Assembly: GCA_948567375.1 (NCBI GenBank)
Contig: OX419756.1
Coordinates: forward strand, 22,794,552-22,858,551
Length of the DNA stretch: 64,000 nt
Origin: Lunularia cruciata
Lineage: Eukaryota > Streptophyta > Marchantiopsida > Lunulariales > Lunulariaceae
Direction: 5' to 3'
Numbering within the stretch: position 1 is the stretch's first letter; each line of letters begins with the position of its first letter. Of this stretch, positions 46,976 to 60,100 are shown piece after piece. The notes under the pieces were generated by a model. That model saw only the letters and a program-made list of their open reading frames with translations. It did no database searches and was not told the DNA's origin. The position numbers and the translations under genes were made by a program.

Positions 46976-47099
46976 ATAGAGTTCAATATTCCTTACTTAA
47001 AATAAAAAAATTTCTATTTAAAATAGAAGGTTTACATAAATTTGATCCATGGAATTGTCCACCTTTTTTCTCTTTGTGTTAATCTTCCTTCTAAACTCA

Positions 47100-47960
47100 T
47101 ATCACTCTCTTTGTTCCACTCACTATCATCATTGTGATCTTAGTAGATTTAGAAATGTGTTTTTCCTTCCTTGATTCTTCTTTCTCCTTTGAAACTTGGA
47201 TGTTCTTCTTCAAAACTTCAATGTTCTCATCATTCTCTTTGGATGCATCTCCAATCTCCTTTCATGCTTCTCTAGCCTCTTCCTCTAAAACTTATCTTCT
47301 TTCCTCTTGTACTTGGACTCTTGGCAGCTCTTGAGCTTTTGGAAAGGGATGCTCTTCCTCTTGTGCTTGTGGTTCTTGTGCTCTTGATACTTGACTTGGA
47401 TAATGATTCTCTTCTCCTCCTCCTTTGTACTCCTTGTGTGCTCTGGTTAAGCATGGACTGGACTCTACTTTGAGTACTCCTTTTGATACTTCCTCAAACT
47501 CATATAGCACTAAATTTTCATGGGGTTCTTGTGTACTTGGTATGGAAAATGTAAGGGGAATGGAATCCAAAGTATTATTTTCTCCCAAATCTTCTTCTTT
47601 TGCATGAATTAATCATGTGATGTCAATGATTGTAACATTTGGTTCAATACCACTAGAGTAGGGAGAAAAATGTTAGCATGACCACCAAACATTATATCCA
47701 TCTTATCAAAAAGTGTATAGAGATTATTTAATTTAACCTAAAGTTTTCCATCCTCTGTTTAACTCTCTCATGGTTAAACACTCCTCAATGTAATTGAATT
47801 TCCAATCTGTAGCATCTTCATAAGATTTCATATAGCATGCCCATTTCTTGTAGAGCTTTTCTCCAATCATTGTTGGAGGCAATCCTTTTTTGTGTCATAC
47901 AAAATAGGTGGCCATATAACAAATTGTTGTACTTTTCCACACTGGTTTCTTATTTTTTCC
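47100..47960 (-). pseudogene. Myb/SANT-like protein relic, copy 2
   Basis: Minus-strand homologue of the relic at 3525-4472. From 47960 downward: KKPVWKSTTICYMATYFV, then MIGEKLYKKWACYMKSYED, RELNRGWKTLG, DKMDIMFGGHANI, and a long charged tail with EVLKKNIQVSKEKEESRKEK near 47180. Copy 1 has KKPIQKLTAFSFMATFLI and MIGDRHYKKWLRYM in the same order and spacing. Stops interrupt both. The tail part (47292-47588) is open for 98 codons, rich in E, K, P and S. Confidence 0.5.
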
Positions 47961-47969
47961 ATCTTAATC

Positions 47970-50900
47970 TAACTAAAATATTTAGGATCATCTAATTAAT
48001 CTAGTATCTAAGCATAATAATAAGGAAGCATCCTGAACCAGTCTTCATCACCCTTTGCTCCTTTGCTTGTGCAGGTGGATGCCAATGCAATAGCCTCCTT
48101 TACTAGTTACATTGGATGTTGGAACTAAAGCTACTATTTTGTGGAGCAATTCTTGAAATAAGAGAGGTTGAAATGGAGCAATCTTGAATTGAGTATCCAT
48201 CAATTTCAACCCTTGTGGAATTGAATTGAAGTTGAAAACCTCCTAAACTCTCCATCTTAATGCTCAAGGAGGCCAGTTGAGTTCAGGCAATTAAATTCTA
48301 TTTGTGTGCGTGTATGGTTTGTGTGAAAGAGGAGGCTTATTTATTCATTTCACACACAATTGGTTAATCATTCACTAGTGTTCAATCCCTCTTATCTTTG
48401 ATCACTCAACTCTTGTCATCATGTTCATACATTTGAGAGGGAAAATTTTCAAATAAAAAAAACATGCATGATATTTTATTGCTTCTTCCTCGCCCTCCAC
48501 ATGGCAACATATTGTAACTAAAAGTGGACTATACTCTAACATTTCAACTAATCTTGATACCCATAAATAATCACTAAAAAAAAGTCTGATGTGAAAACTG
48601 AAACCCTTACTCCATGCAAGAAGTTATGATACCCATACCCAGATTTATGGGAGCATTCATTCCTTAGAACCAAAAGATTACAGATACCCACACAAAAATT
48701 TATGGATCACAAGACTCTACCTGTCAAAATTGTATTTGTACTGTCCTTGGCTTTATAAAGCAGGCTACATATGTGAAATGAGGATGAGAGTAACTTCATG
48801 CAAAATTTCCACTTGTAATTCTTGCTTTGAAGTTATTATAAGAAGTCAGATCTACCTTGGATTTTTCTAATCTTATTCGGATATTTGCAACCTTGTTGCA
48901 TATTCTCTATCAATGCCTAACTAGTATTTCTTGCTTTGTGTCTGCTAGAGAATTATCTCTACTTATTGTGATTCTTCTTTCTCTCAAGAATATCTACTCC
49001 GTAGAGAATTTTTCCTACTCTTACTTTCTATTATTTTTGTGAGCTTTTGATAAGAGTATAATAGGCATCTTTGCTGATTTTATAGTGCCAAGGATATTTT
49101 CTTATGTGTGAAAAGGGAATTACACATATAAAAAAGTCTTTGCTGATTTGTTTTGAGAGAAGTATGCTTATTACTAATATAGTAGACTATACGTAACATT
49201 TTTAAAATTGTGCTCTTTTGGTATCTTTTTTCCTTTAGTTTGTAGTTGTAGAGAAAATGAGTCTTGGGAGTTTGTGGCAAAGGTAGAGAATGGAGCTTTG
49301 CTTTTAATATACTATTGCGGTAAATGAGAAATAGTGTATCATCATGAGTAAAGGTTTATTTTATATAATGATCTTTCATCTTTTGTCTTTATGCTTTATA
49401 ATCTTCATTGATAAAAGAAGTATTCTTGAGAAGCTTTAAATTTTCTTCTTGATTATCCATCCATTCCTTATGCTACTAGGTTATATCTTTGGTCTTGATT
49501 AGGCAAAGTATGTGTTCTTGATCTTTTCTTGAACACACATGGTGTATTAAAAATTTTACTACCAATTATTCTTGTATTAATAAAGCTCTATCTTGGTTTG
49601 GTCTACTATATCCATCTTAACTAATCATGTTTTACTTTGTGCATATTTGGAAAATAGAGGTTTTCTACTCATGAGGCCATAAGGGATTTACTTCTTATGA
49701 TGATATATGAGTTTCTATACTTGACATGGAAGGAATGTTGATGTAATGACATGGTGTCATTCAAATTTGTAATATTGGGGTATGAAGCCCATGCGTATAC
49801 AAGTTGGATTTGACTAAAAATATGGTAAAAGTGTCAAAAAGATGAAAATCTATTATTTCATATTTAAGTTCTTGGGCAAAGTCATTCACAAAAGAGGTAG
49901 TATCACACCTATGGGCATACTATAGAAATATAAATGAATAAAAATCACTCCCACTGTAAATAAATTCCAAAGGACTCTTAAAAGTGCTGGATCATTCGTA
50001 ACAAAGGTCATTTTCCTTACAACTTCCTTTCTTCCAATTATCCTAACAAAATTCTTGCCTACTATCATCATGACAATTCTACAATCTACCATCTACACCA
50101 TTGTTATGATAGTCATACAAGATAGACAAATCTTAGAGTGTCTAACAATTAGTAGGATGGAATGTGCAAACTAAATTGGAGTCAAATATCCCAAGTATCC
50201 TATCTCCTTTTTATCTATGTTTGTAATGCAATGGTATTTCCCTTCTCAAATTGCACTACTTTACATGAAATAAGTTTGGCATATATTGCTTAGTCTCAAA
50301 GTACATGGTACTTATCAATACTCAGGCCTATAAAATTCCATTACAATATTGTTCATGACATTTGTAGAGCACTTAAAGATCTATCTACTAGTTCTACATG
50401 AATGATTCCCTCACTTCAATGCTTATGCTTCTATGCCAAGATTCTACATAACTAATTGACAAAGTATGCATATATTCATATAGAGAGCAAGCACATACAC
50501 ATATACCAAGTTGTCCATCTTGATGGTATAAGCCTCATTTATTGCAATGGAAATATGCACAAAATGAACATGATAGACATCATGTCTAACCCTTGCATAT
50601 ATTTCTTCTTAGCCACCAAAGAGATCCAATGTCTATGAAGTGTTAAAGATATTCTAATTACAACTTTTCCTCACTAATCTTATCCTACTCTAAATTCAAG
50701 TAGGCATGTCTTGCATGGAACTACCACCTCAAGGGATTTTTCATATCTTCATTTGTTGTATAGAGGCCCACTTGGATTTTGTATTTACACCAAGGTCTAT
50801 GGACTATCTAGAAGTATGAAGTGCCTTGGTTAAGACTATAAGATGTAAACAACTACAAGATGAATTGCTTGTTCTGATGTTTGTTGTGGTTCTATGTGTA

Positions 50901-51060
50901 AGACATTATTGTTACTTGGTTGCAAGATGATATTGCAGTGCAAGTGATGCACTACCCATGCATTTACAGCTTTGGATGAGCTCTACAAGCTCCTTTCTAA
51001 AATTGGCAACCTCATTGGTGATGCTCTTTGTGCCTCCTTGAACTTGGAGTTTGTATGGCT
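47970..51060. other. AT-rich sequence, no gene recognised
   Basis: Very few CG dinucleotides and only short ORFs with no domain recognised on either strand. Confidence 0.5.
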
Positions 51061-51063
51061 TTA

Positions 51064-51586
51064 TGTAATACCATCAGCTAAAAAATTAGCTAATGGTAAA
51101 ACTTGGCTTGGTAACATCTCTTGAGATATTATTGATGATGCCTAAGTTGAGTGGATAGAGCAGTCACCAAAAGAGGACTTCTACTAATAGAGCAAAAGCC
51201 AAAAAAAATTTGAAAATTTCATAGCTAATTTTGGAGGCCTAAACAAAAGAATTAGGCCTCAAAAATGTAATCTTACTATGCTTCCAAAAGAGAAATTGTC
51301 ACCTTCACTCCCTTACTTTGTCTTATAAAGATCTTTCTAATGGTAAATTTCTATTTTATTTTGATCATTCTATAAAAAGATTTCCAAAAAATTCACTTTG
51401 GTCAAATTTGTTTGACCAACCAAATGGAACTAGGTGTAACATGTCACCAATCCATGTATCTAATCTAAGGGTGTAGCTCCCTTGGAAGTGATCTTCTTTG
51501 CTTTATAGTAAAGTTGGAGTGCACTTTTGGAGCATTGGAGTATTAGGGATTTCAATCTTATGTTCTCATGTCTATGGATTGTTACA
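51064..51586 (+). mobile_element. Old solo LTR related to the element A family
   Basis: Same orientation as the LTR at 42219. It shares scattered blocks with it (tgtaatacca, ttggtaacatct, ggcctaaac, aattaggcctcaaaaatgt, tttgaccaacca, ggagcattggagtatt) but is strongly diverged and shorter (about 523 bp). Flanking bases cttta (51059-51063) and ctcta (51587-51591) differ at one position, compatible with an aged target duplication. Confidence 0.75.
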
Positions 51587-51589
51587 CTC

Positions 51590-54250
51590 TACAACTTCAA
51601 TGGTAGGGTTGTTAGTTGGTTGTTTGAGCCTTGATCCCAAAGTCTTTGATATTCATTTTGTACATTTTTTTGTTGGCCAACTATTCCAATTGGCTCAAGA
51701 ATTGGGTTTTTGTATGCTCTATGGTTATGAAAAGCCTCATATACTCATTTATTAAGCTTTCTTGTTCTTGTTGGATTTTTGACTTCAGGTTATCTTGTAC
51801 CTTTGTGTCAATTTCCTCCTCCTTGTCCCATGATTGTTTCAAGTTTGTTGTGAGTCCTTGAATATGAAGGTTGGTAAGTTCCTTTGAGCTCTTATACCAA
51901 ACCTTTGCCACAGTTTCTTTAGTGTTGGCATACTCCAATTCTATCATGACAATTGTTACCTCTTTGTCTCTTGCCTTGATTTGTTCTTCATGTTGGACTT
52001 GTTGCTGCGTGACCATGTCATATGTATGTTGCATTGACCTCCATTTGTAAGCATCTTTAGATAACCTTGTGATGTTCTTATAATTCCAACTCTTCCTTCT
52101 AGAACTTCTCTAGTGATGGATCCTTCTGTTGTGATGATGAGGTCTTCTTTGTAAGTCTTTCTTTGACATTGTTCAATTAGGTATAAAGCATGGCTTTGTC
52201 CTTAGTAGTTTTACTTGTCTTGTCATAGAGGTACTTTACAAGCATTACTAGCTCATCAATTATGGAATCAAACTCTCTATAGTATGGCAAGATATTCTCT
52301 AACACTTCTATCATTGGAGTAACCGCATGTATGAGGTACACCAACATAAACCATGCCATCAAGTTATTGATGTACTTCAAACAATGACTTCATGTTTGTT
52401 TCCCGAGCTGGTCCCTTCTTATGGGGTGTTGAGCTTGAAGTGTATCATGAGGAGTACTATTTATTTTGATGTGTTATGATGTCATTTTGTTGGCTACTCT
52501 TGTGTGCATTTCCTTTCTTGCAAGCAACTTTTTGTGGAATCTTCTTCTCTTGATTTATGGACCTTTGCTTCAAGCATATGTTGAGGGATTTCTATGGTTG
52601 TAATTGTACTTTTTATGGATGTTTTCATGCAGCCAAAATGACATCAACAACATTTACTCTTGGACTCTTAGGTTGAGAAGGTTCATTGGAGAAAAGCAAA
52701 CAATATGTTTGTACTTTCTTTGGACTTGCAATTAGAGCATCTTCATCTTCTTCCATTATTGCCTTCCCCTAATCCTTTGTCATTTCATTGGGTGGTGGTG
52801 ATGACTCACTTCATTGTTTGTCATTTCCCTATTGGCTTTGTTGGTTGCATTTAGTGACAAAATTCACATAAATGAGTTGTCATTTCCTAAGTGGTATTTT
52901 TTGTGTGCTTATTTGTCATTATTTGGGAACCATAATGTCCTTCATTAGTCATGGAGGCATTAATTCACATGATTCTCCAATTTCTCTACTACTTACATAT
53001 CCTCCTTATGATACATCAATAACCTAAGTTTTGGGCTTTGCTGTGAGTACCATCTTACAAATAGAGATTAAATTGTATGATTCTTCAATGGGCATAATCC
53101 TCTTGATATGATCATACTCCTTATATGCCTCATGGTATTTAGTGATTTTGTTAGCAAGGTCAAGATGTCCATTAGAGTATATTGGATGGTAGAAGTGGTC
53201 GGGAAATTTCTCCTTTTTTTTGTCAAGAGGTTCATTCTAATGTAGAAGTGCACGATGAAGAGTGCACGATGAAGAGTGCTACAATCATGGCTAATATTTT
53301 TGCCATGTCCTTGAAGAGCTTCTTTACATGATTGTGGAACATCCACCCCAACTCACAAGTTTCTTTTTGTGCATGAGTTGGAAGAGTATAGTTTGGTTAA
53401 GATTTTGTCATGACATTTGTAGCACATAAGCTAGTTTGCTCTAACATTGGAGTATTAGTCTTAGTAGTCATAGTTATATGAGTAGTTGCTCAAAAGCTAC
53501 TTAGTGGCGGCCAAAATTTTTGTTAGGGTTATTGATCACACCATTGGAGCTACTATCAATCACATTATTTTCACTATTAGATGGGCCATCAATGGCATCA
53601 TTAGTGTTGGAGTGCTTTGTCGAGTCTAGGAAGTATACATTCATAGTGCAACTCCAAGGAACTCACTTCTTTGATGTTGAACCTTTTAGTTCTTGGTTAT
53701 GGTGGATAGAGGCCAACAAGCATCACTTGGAGTCTCTTAGCTAGAATGGATATGGTTTGATATTGAGATCAATGCCTGATGTTGGTAATTTCTTAAGTTG
53801 AGTGATTGATTTCTAATGCAAGTTGGTGTGAATTGAACTTATTACATTAGAGAAGTGAGATCAAGGAGGAATTAGGTGCACAAATGTGGGTATTGGTGAT
53901 ATTTCCAAGCGTGGAAGATCATTTCTACTTTCAATAGTTGCTTAATTTTTTTGAGAGTGGATTGTCTACGGAAGCACAATGAGAATTATTGTAGAATGAC
54001 AATTGAGTTGATAGTTGAGCGGATGGTGTGTGGAAACATTGTCCAATTTCTATGAAATTGAGGTCAAATTGAGTCAATGGATGTTCAATTTGAGTGCATG
54101 AGAGTGGAATTGGAGGTCATGGTGGTGCAATTTGAGCATAAGTGACAAAATTAGGATCAGATCTGGGAACCAATCCTCTCAAATTAGGAGTTTTGAGCCC
54201 TCCATACACTCAATTTGGTAGTTAGTGGAAGATTTAGAGGTTCTCTAAAT
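51590..54250. other. AT-rich sequence with a minus-strand coiled-coil ORF (51681-52034), family unknown
   Basis: The 117-codon minus-strand ORF has heptad-like, Q/E/K-rich composition (QQQVQHEEQIKARDKEVTIV, QQEQESLINEYMRLF). Minus-strand coding-like composition continues upstream (52380-52177 and 53346-53068) with stops between. It could be the remains of one larger protein, perhaps of the coiled-coil type seen at 5.6-6.7 kb. No domain recognised. Confidence 0.3.
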
Positions 54251-54257
54251 GGGCAAA

Positions 54258-54607
54258 ATACTTAGAGATCTATTAGATTGGAGAAGAATTGACTTGATTT
54301 GGAAGTTTGAGTTGGCAAAGGTTAGCCAGATTGGAGAGGGTTTGATTTGGCAAGAAGAAAACCTTCATTTGGCATTTAGAGGCTTTGAAGCATAAGGCTA
54401 TGGGCTAAAGAGGCTAGAGAGGCTACAAGAGAATACTTAGAGATCTATTAGATTAGAGAAGGATTGACTTGCTTTGGAAGTTTGAGTTGGCAAAGGTTGG
54501 CCAAATTGGAGAAGGTTTGATTCGGCAAGAAGAAAAGCCTCATTTGGCATTTAGAGGCTTTGAAGCATATGGCTATAGGTTAGAGAGGCTACAAAGGCCA
54601 GCATGTT
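54258..54607. repeat. 175-bp tandem duplication
   Basis: Two copies (54258-54432 and 54433-54607), each starting atacttagagatctattag and ending in a gaggctacaa-type word. They differ at about a dozen positions. Confidence 0.9.
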
Positions 54608-54689
54608 GGCATGAGACTAGCTAGTTCAGTTGATGTTTTAAGAGTTTGTGGTAATTGTTTGGCAAAATCCCTCTACCCTTCAAGATTAT

Positions 54690-54757
54690 GTCCAATAGGG
54701 TTTGAACTCCGGATCTAAGATCCTAGACTAGTGCACTAACCAATTGATCCACCTTCA
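54690..54757 (-). repeat. tRNA-derived (SINE-like) sequence
   Basis: On the minus strand, tggatcaattggttagtgc resembles the A box and D-arm of a tRNA. After about 20-25 bases, gagttcaaaccc resembles the B box (GGTTCGANNCC) with the T-arm. Spacing fits RNA polymerase III type 2 promoters. The acceptor ends do not pair well and there is no clear intact cloverleaf, so it is more likely a SINE head or tRNA pseudogene than a working tRNA gene. Confidence 0.5.
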
Positions 54758-55132
54758 CTACTTTTCCTAGATACTTATGGCCTCAAACCTATACCAATGT
54801 AACTTTGGCTAGGAGATGATCCCATCCTTGGTGATCTTGGTAACATAAGAGTAGAGAGACACTCCTATTATATCAAATGCCAAGTTATGATAGAGTAATG
54901 GTGGGTTTGATTTATGAGATAAAGGGTAATTGTTTAAATTTTTTGACCCCTCCATTATCTACTTCTTGTTTGTGCACCATGTTTGTATGAGGTGCTCTTA
55001 TATTTAGAGCGTTGGTGCTCTAATGTATTGTTGATAATAAGGCTAGTCTGATGATTAATGAAACTATCTTTGTTTCTCTCTAGTGAGATAGGAGGTGATG
55101 GCCTAAAATGGTGAGAATGTGTGATGTGACGG

Positions 55133-57123
55133 TGTAATACTCCGAGGACAAGAGAAGAGCACAGATTACACACTCAAACATTTGATGCCCCAAAGGAGCA
55201 CCTTCTCTTTATTATATAGCAAAGAGGATCTCCTCCAAGGAAGCTCCACCATAGGATTAGACACACAAATAGGTGATGTGTCAACAAGCTCCACCCTTGG
55301 ATTACTTACTTGGATGGGTGACATGTCTGGTCTAGGTCCTATCTGGTTGGTCAAACAAGCTTTGACCAAAGGGAATCTTCCGGTATGAATCTTAGAATCA
55401 CGTTAGGTACCATTGGAAAGCTCTTGACAAGACAAAGCAAGGAGGAGGAAAGGACAGCCTATCGTCCCTAGAGAAGGGGGGGGCGGAATTTGCACATTTT
55501 TGAGGTCTAATTCATCTGTTTAGGCCTCCAAAATTGCCTTCAAAGATTTCAAGCATATTTTGGTTCCTACTCTATTAGTAGAAGTCCCCTTTTGGTGATA
55601 CCTCTTTCTGATCTGTTTAGTCCATCATGTGTAACATCCTTCCAAAAATTATCAAACCAATTCTCACCTTTAAATCATATGTCTAGCTATTGGTTCTAAG
55701 GTTCTCAAGTCTCTTTTGGTTTCAGCCCTATTTGTGAAGTACTCTTTTGGTGATACTTCTATCTGATCTATTTTGAACATCATGTATAACATCATTCTAG
55801 ATGTTACCAAACCGAATTTCACATCTAGATCATATGGCTAGCTCTTGGTATTATAGACCTCCCTCCTTTTAAGACGCATCGTCCTCATTGTGCAATTGTT
55901 GCTCAAATGCTTGCGCCAACACCGGTGCATGTGTCAAATTGGCAGCGGGCTCCCAAGTTGCTTCATAGAGGGGATAACCTTTCCATTGTACTAGATAGTC
56001 CACCAGCAGATGGAGAGTACCATGCATATGTTTTTAAAGAATCCGCTCCACTTCATATTCCTCTATGCCATCAATGAGTGTTGAACAAGGTCAAATGTCT
56101 TGTGTGGAATGACCCTGGCCTGATCGGGGAGCATATCTGTGTAGTAGGGAGACATGGAACACTAGATGGTCTTCATGTGTGGTGGTAGCTTGAGGCGATA
56201 GGCCACAACGCCGACGCAATGAAGAATCAAGAAAGGCCCAATAAAACAAGGTCTAAGCTTACGAGGTCCAACTAATGTGAGGTTGGTTGTTGATAGCCAC
56301 ACTTGATCTCCAACATTGAACTCCATGTGCATATGGTGTGCATCAGCATACTACTTCTATCAATTTTATGCAATCTGTAATCTATGCTTGGCGCTCTCCA
56401 CACCTTGTTGGATTCTAGAAACAAATGTATTGACTACATTAACCTTGGTACCCACTGGATGGATCTTCATCAAGCTAGAAGGTGTGAAGGGATGCTCACC
56501 ATACATGAGGAAGAACAGAGTGACTTGGGTGGATTCATTCACTGGATTGTTGTAAGCAAATTCCACCAACGGGAGTAGGGTGTCCCACCTCTCTTGCTTT
56601 ACTACAGTGAAGCCACGTAACATGTCTTCAATCGTGCAATTAGCCCGCTCTGTTTGGCCATTTGTTTGTAGGTGGTAAGCTGTGGACATTGCAAACTTGG
56701 TTTTGAAGAAACCAAAGAGCGTTTGCCAAAACAAACTGGTGATGTGGGTACCTCTATCGGTGATGATTACTTTAGACAAGCCATGGTGAGAAAAGATTGC
56801 ATCTAAGTATAATTGAGCTACTTGTGGAGCGGTCACATCCTTGGTGGTAGGGTGTACATGAATCATTTTGCTGAGCCGGTCCACAAAGACCATGATGGAG
56901 TCAAACCTTGAGGTGGTCTTGGGTAATTCACAGACAAGATCCATACTCACTTGTTCTCAACGTTGGGTAGGAGTGGGGAGAGGTTGAAGGAGCCATATAG
57001 GAGATTGATTAGAAGCTTTGTTTTGTTGACAAAATAGGCAGCTTTGCACGTAATCCATCATGTCATTGCTCATCTTGGGCCTATAGTTATGGCGTTTGAC
57101 TGCATCCAAGGTCTTGTCCACTC
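55133..57123 (-). mobile_element. Truncated element A family copy: 3' LTR plus integrase-chromodomain part of pol
   Basis: The LTR is 55133-55855 (start TGTAATAC; end mutated to TATTATA), followed by the same PPT and the chromodomain and integrase part of pol in the minus sense. The integrase core (56950-56366) is open for 194 codons with VFVDRLSKMIHVHPTTKDV and ANCTIEDMLRGF. The zinc domain keeps SCLFCQQNK near 57040, intact where element A has Phe. Similarity to element A ends abruptly near 57123, and the rest of pol, gag, leader and 5' LTR are missing. More stops than in element A, so an older copy. Confidence 0.93.
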
Positions 57124-57199
57124 TATTAAACAAACTTTATTTACTTGATTACCACAAAAGTGATATTTGTTGGGTTGTCATAAATACCAATGAGTTTTA

Positions 57200-60100
57200 A
57201 CTCTCATAGCATTGGTGTATCTAGTGGAAGTGCACTAGTTGGAGATGGTGCTACTATGAGTAGAGGTGCCATTGTAGGAGGTGGTATAGTATTGGGTTTA
57301 AACCCCATGGTGGAGTTCTTCTTGTGCTTGAGGTAGAACTACCAAAGAGTTTGAATTGACAAGTTTGAAGAGCTTATAGGAGTTCTAGCACAAGGTTGGA
57401 GATAGTTTATGCAAGGCATACACTTGCATGAGATGGTTAATCAGTTTCACTCATAGAGTTACTAAGGCCCAAGGAGTCTAATTTTAGTATGAGATACTAG
57501 ATAAAGAGTTGCAATATAGAGTACATGTTACTACAATGTTGCAAGCTACCTCATTGATTTTGGTGGTGGCCTTTGGTTTGGTTGAGCAAATTGAGTTCAA
57601 CAGGGGAGTGGTGAGAGTAGTGACATTTAAATTTGGTAGGGAGATCTCATCTACAACTATTACTTCTTCCAAAGTGCACCACACCATGTTGGCCTTCAAG
57701 GGTAGAGTGGAAAACCCTAATCTTATGGAGAAAATGGAATACCTAGTGCCTAGTGCCCTAAATTCTAAACCCTAACCCCAAACATACCCTAAACCCTTTT
57801 TTCTATAGACCCTAACTTTCATTTTTTAGTCAACAAAAGCCAATGGATGGTGGTGTTGCTTGTTGGACTTATGGTGGACTTCACCACAAGAGAGTGGACT
57901 TATTACCATAGATCTGGTCATACTAGTTATCAATGTTTTGACCTCCACCCATAGTTATGGAGTGGTAGGGTTGCTATGGCAAGTAGTAGAAGGTCATGGA
58001 GGACAAAGTAGTGGTAGGGTGCCAATACCTACTCTTGCTTTTAATACAACCATGGCTGCTCAGATTGAGCAATTAGAGTAGAGATTAGCTAGCATGGCCA
58101 TAGCTCAAAGGAGATTAGATTCAAGTTCTCATGCTTCTACCTATTATGTTGGTGATAGAGCTGTCCTTGACTATATGTGTAAAGCATCACATGTAGATGC
58201 ATCCACCACAATTACTAGGAGTGTTGTATCTTCTCTTGAGCCTTGAAGAGCATCAATGGATATGGACTCATAGAGAGGAAAGGTTAGAAGATAAGTCAAA
58301 CTTCCCCAATCTTTCACACTCTCTAAGATATTATAGATGATATGGCTCTTAGATGTTCTAGTGGAGGTGTGGTAGGTGATGGAGTGCATGATGGACTAGA
58401 TACTAGTCAATCACCTACTACTACAAAGATTGAGTTTAGTAAAATGTTGAGTGCCACTCAAGTGATTATACACTCCCCTTTGTTCTTAGCCAATGATATT
58501 TTTACATTGGAAGTTGATACAACTCCAGTGTTTTGGTTGACTGCCATACTTTGTGAGAGTAGGGATGATGTAGTTCTTACTTTTAGAGCAAAGGTATGTG
58601 ATGGTGGAGCTGACTTGGTTGATGATCATGGGATCTATTCAATTACCAATGGTTTATGCCAAGCATTAGCTGCTAGGTTACAGGAGTTACCAACTAGACC
58701 TGCATTTGAGCAAGCTTGATCTACACCTGAAGTTGTACTATTGGATAACCAAAGAGGAATTTTTATTTTGGTGAGACCTTGAAGGAAGATCTATACACCA
58801 CAAAGGGTCTTATTAGAATCTAATATGCCACTCCTTATGTTTATAAAAGACTATAGTTGTTAGTCTGGGGCTATGAAAGATTGATGTGGAGGTATCCATT
58901 TCATATCCAAACATCTTTAGGGGATGGTCTACATAGAACATCACATATAGAGAGCTCATTGTCCACATTCAACCCAATCATTTGATTGATAGTTAGTCCT
59001 ATGGTGAAAGATCAATCCATCATGACAATACCAAAGTCATATGATTTACTAATTAGTGGAGCAATGTTATACCCCATGGGTTTCAACATTAATTATTGGA
59101 AAGAGATAACTTCCTTTAGTGCAGGTTGGCAATCAAGTGAGGGATGTGTATGTTGCCTATCAATGTGCTATAGTAGGGGTAGTCTTGGCTCACTACAATC
59201 AAGGACCATGGTAGCAATTTCAACTTTGAATGGTTCCATTACTTGGCCTAATGACTTATTGGAGGAGAATATCCATATAAAAGATACCCCAATACTAGAA
59301 GAAATCACTTGGATTTGGAGTACAAGTGGAGTTGTTCCATCCACCTTTGATGTTCTATTGTGGAGTTCTAAGGAGGTTTTGTAATAGCATGTGAATCAAT
59401 TGGTGCAGTAGATTTGGAGTGGAGCCTTTGTATCACCAAGAGACAAGTGTGAGGGTGAGCCTCTAGAGTCTATTATATTGTCACCTTTGGATACCATACT
59501 TGTTGCTGGGCAATACCCAATAGAAGGGATTCCTATTGGAGTTGTTTGGGATCAACACTTGACTAGTTGCGGTACTATAGGCAAGCATATGGGTTCAAAG
59601 GTATTTGTATGTGGAGAGAGATAAGATTGTTAGGTGAGTCTCTCTATATCATATTGCACACTTGGTCTATTGGTATCTTAAATTATTACCAATATCAATA
59701 GTCAAGTGTTACTAAGAGACCCTCCAAATAGACATTTCCTTGTTGTGGACGAACAATCTAGAGAGACATGGTCCTATTCATTTGGTGATTCCAAGTTGGC
59801 TGAGGTTAAGGTCTATAGGATCCACATTTGGGTATGTTTTGGGAGATGTTATATATATTATAACAAATCTAAGTTCATCAGACTTTTTCTCCAACCTACA
59901 TTTTGGAGACTTTCCTTTGATAGGTGATTCTTGCACACATGTGATGGAAAGTACAAATCAGGCTCATTCTTGGGTAGGACCTATTGTGTTGTTGGATGTA
60001 GCTAGAGTTGGATCATGGGCTTATTATCTTTGTCTTGGTGGATGATCATCTTACCTATAGAGGTTTTCTAGTGTGCTTATCATGGGATTCAATTACTTGT

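Larger units (their letters stand above)
40500..46980 (+). mobile_element. Element B: decayed Ty3/gypsy chromovirus with 5-bp TSD and nested solo LTR
   Basis: The element is 40505-46975, flanked by ATAGA on both sides (40500-40504, 46976-46980). Order: LTR, PBS, leader ORF, gag, pol (protease, RT, RNase H, integrase, chromodomain), PPT, LTR. The LTRs are 479 and 426 bp; the left one carries an internal duplication of about 53 bp (cacataagacaaattagcct twice). They differ at about 14 sites, roughly 3%. A solo LTR of the element A family (42219-42899) is inserted in the protease region. Numerous stops and frameshifts make it inactive. Confidence 0.95.

Noticed and set aside
54690-54757. Functional tRNA gene
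   Set aside because: A- and B-box-like words are present, but the acceptor stem does not pair and no clean anticodon arm is visible.
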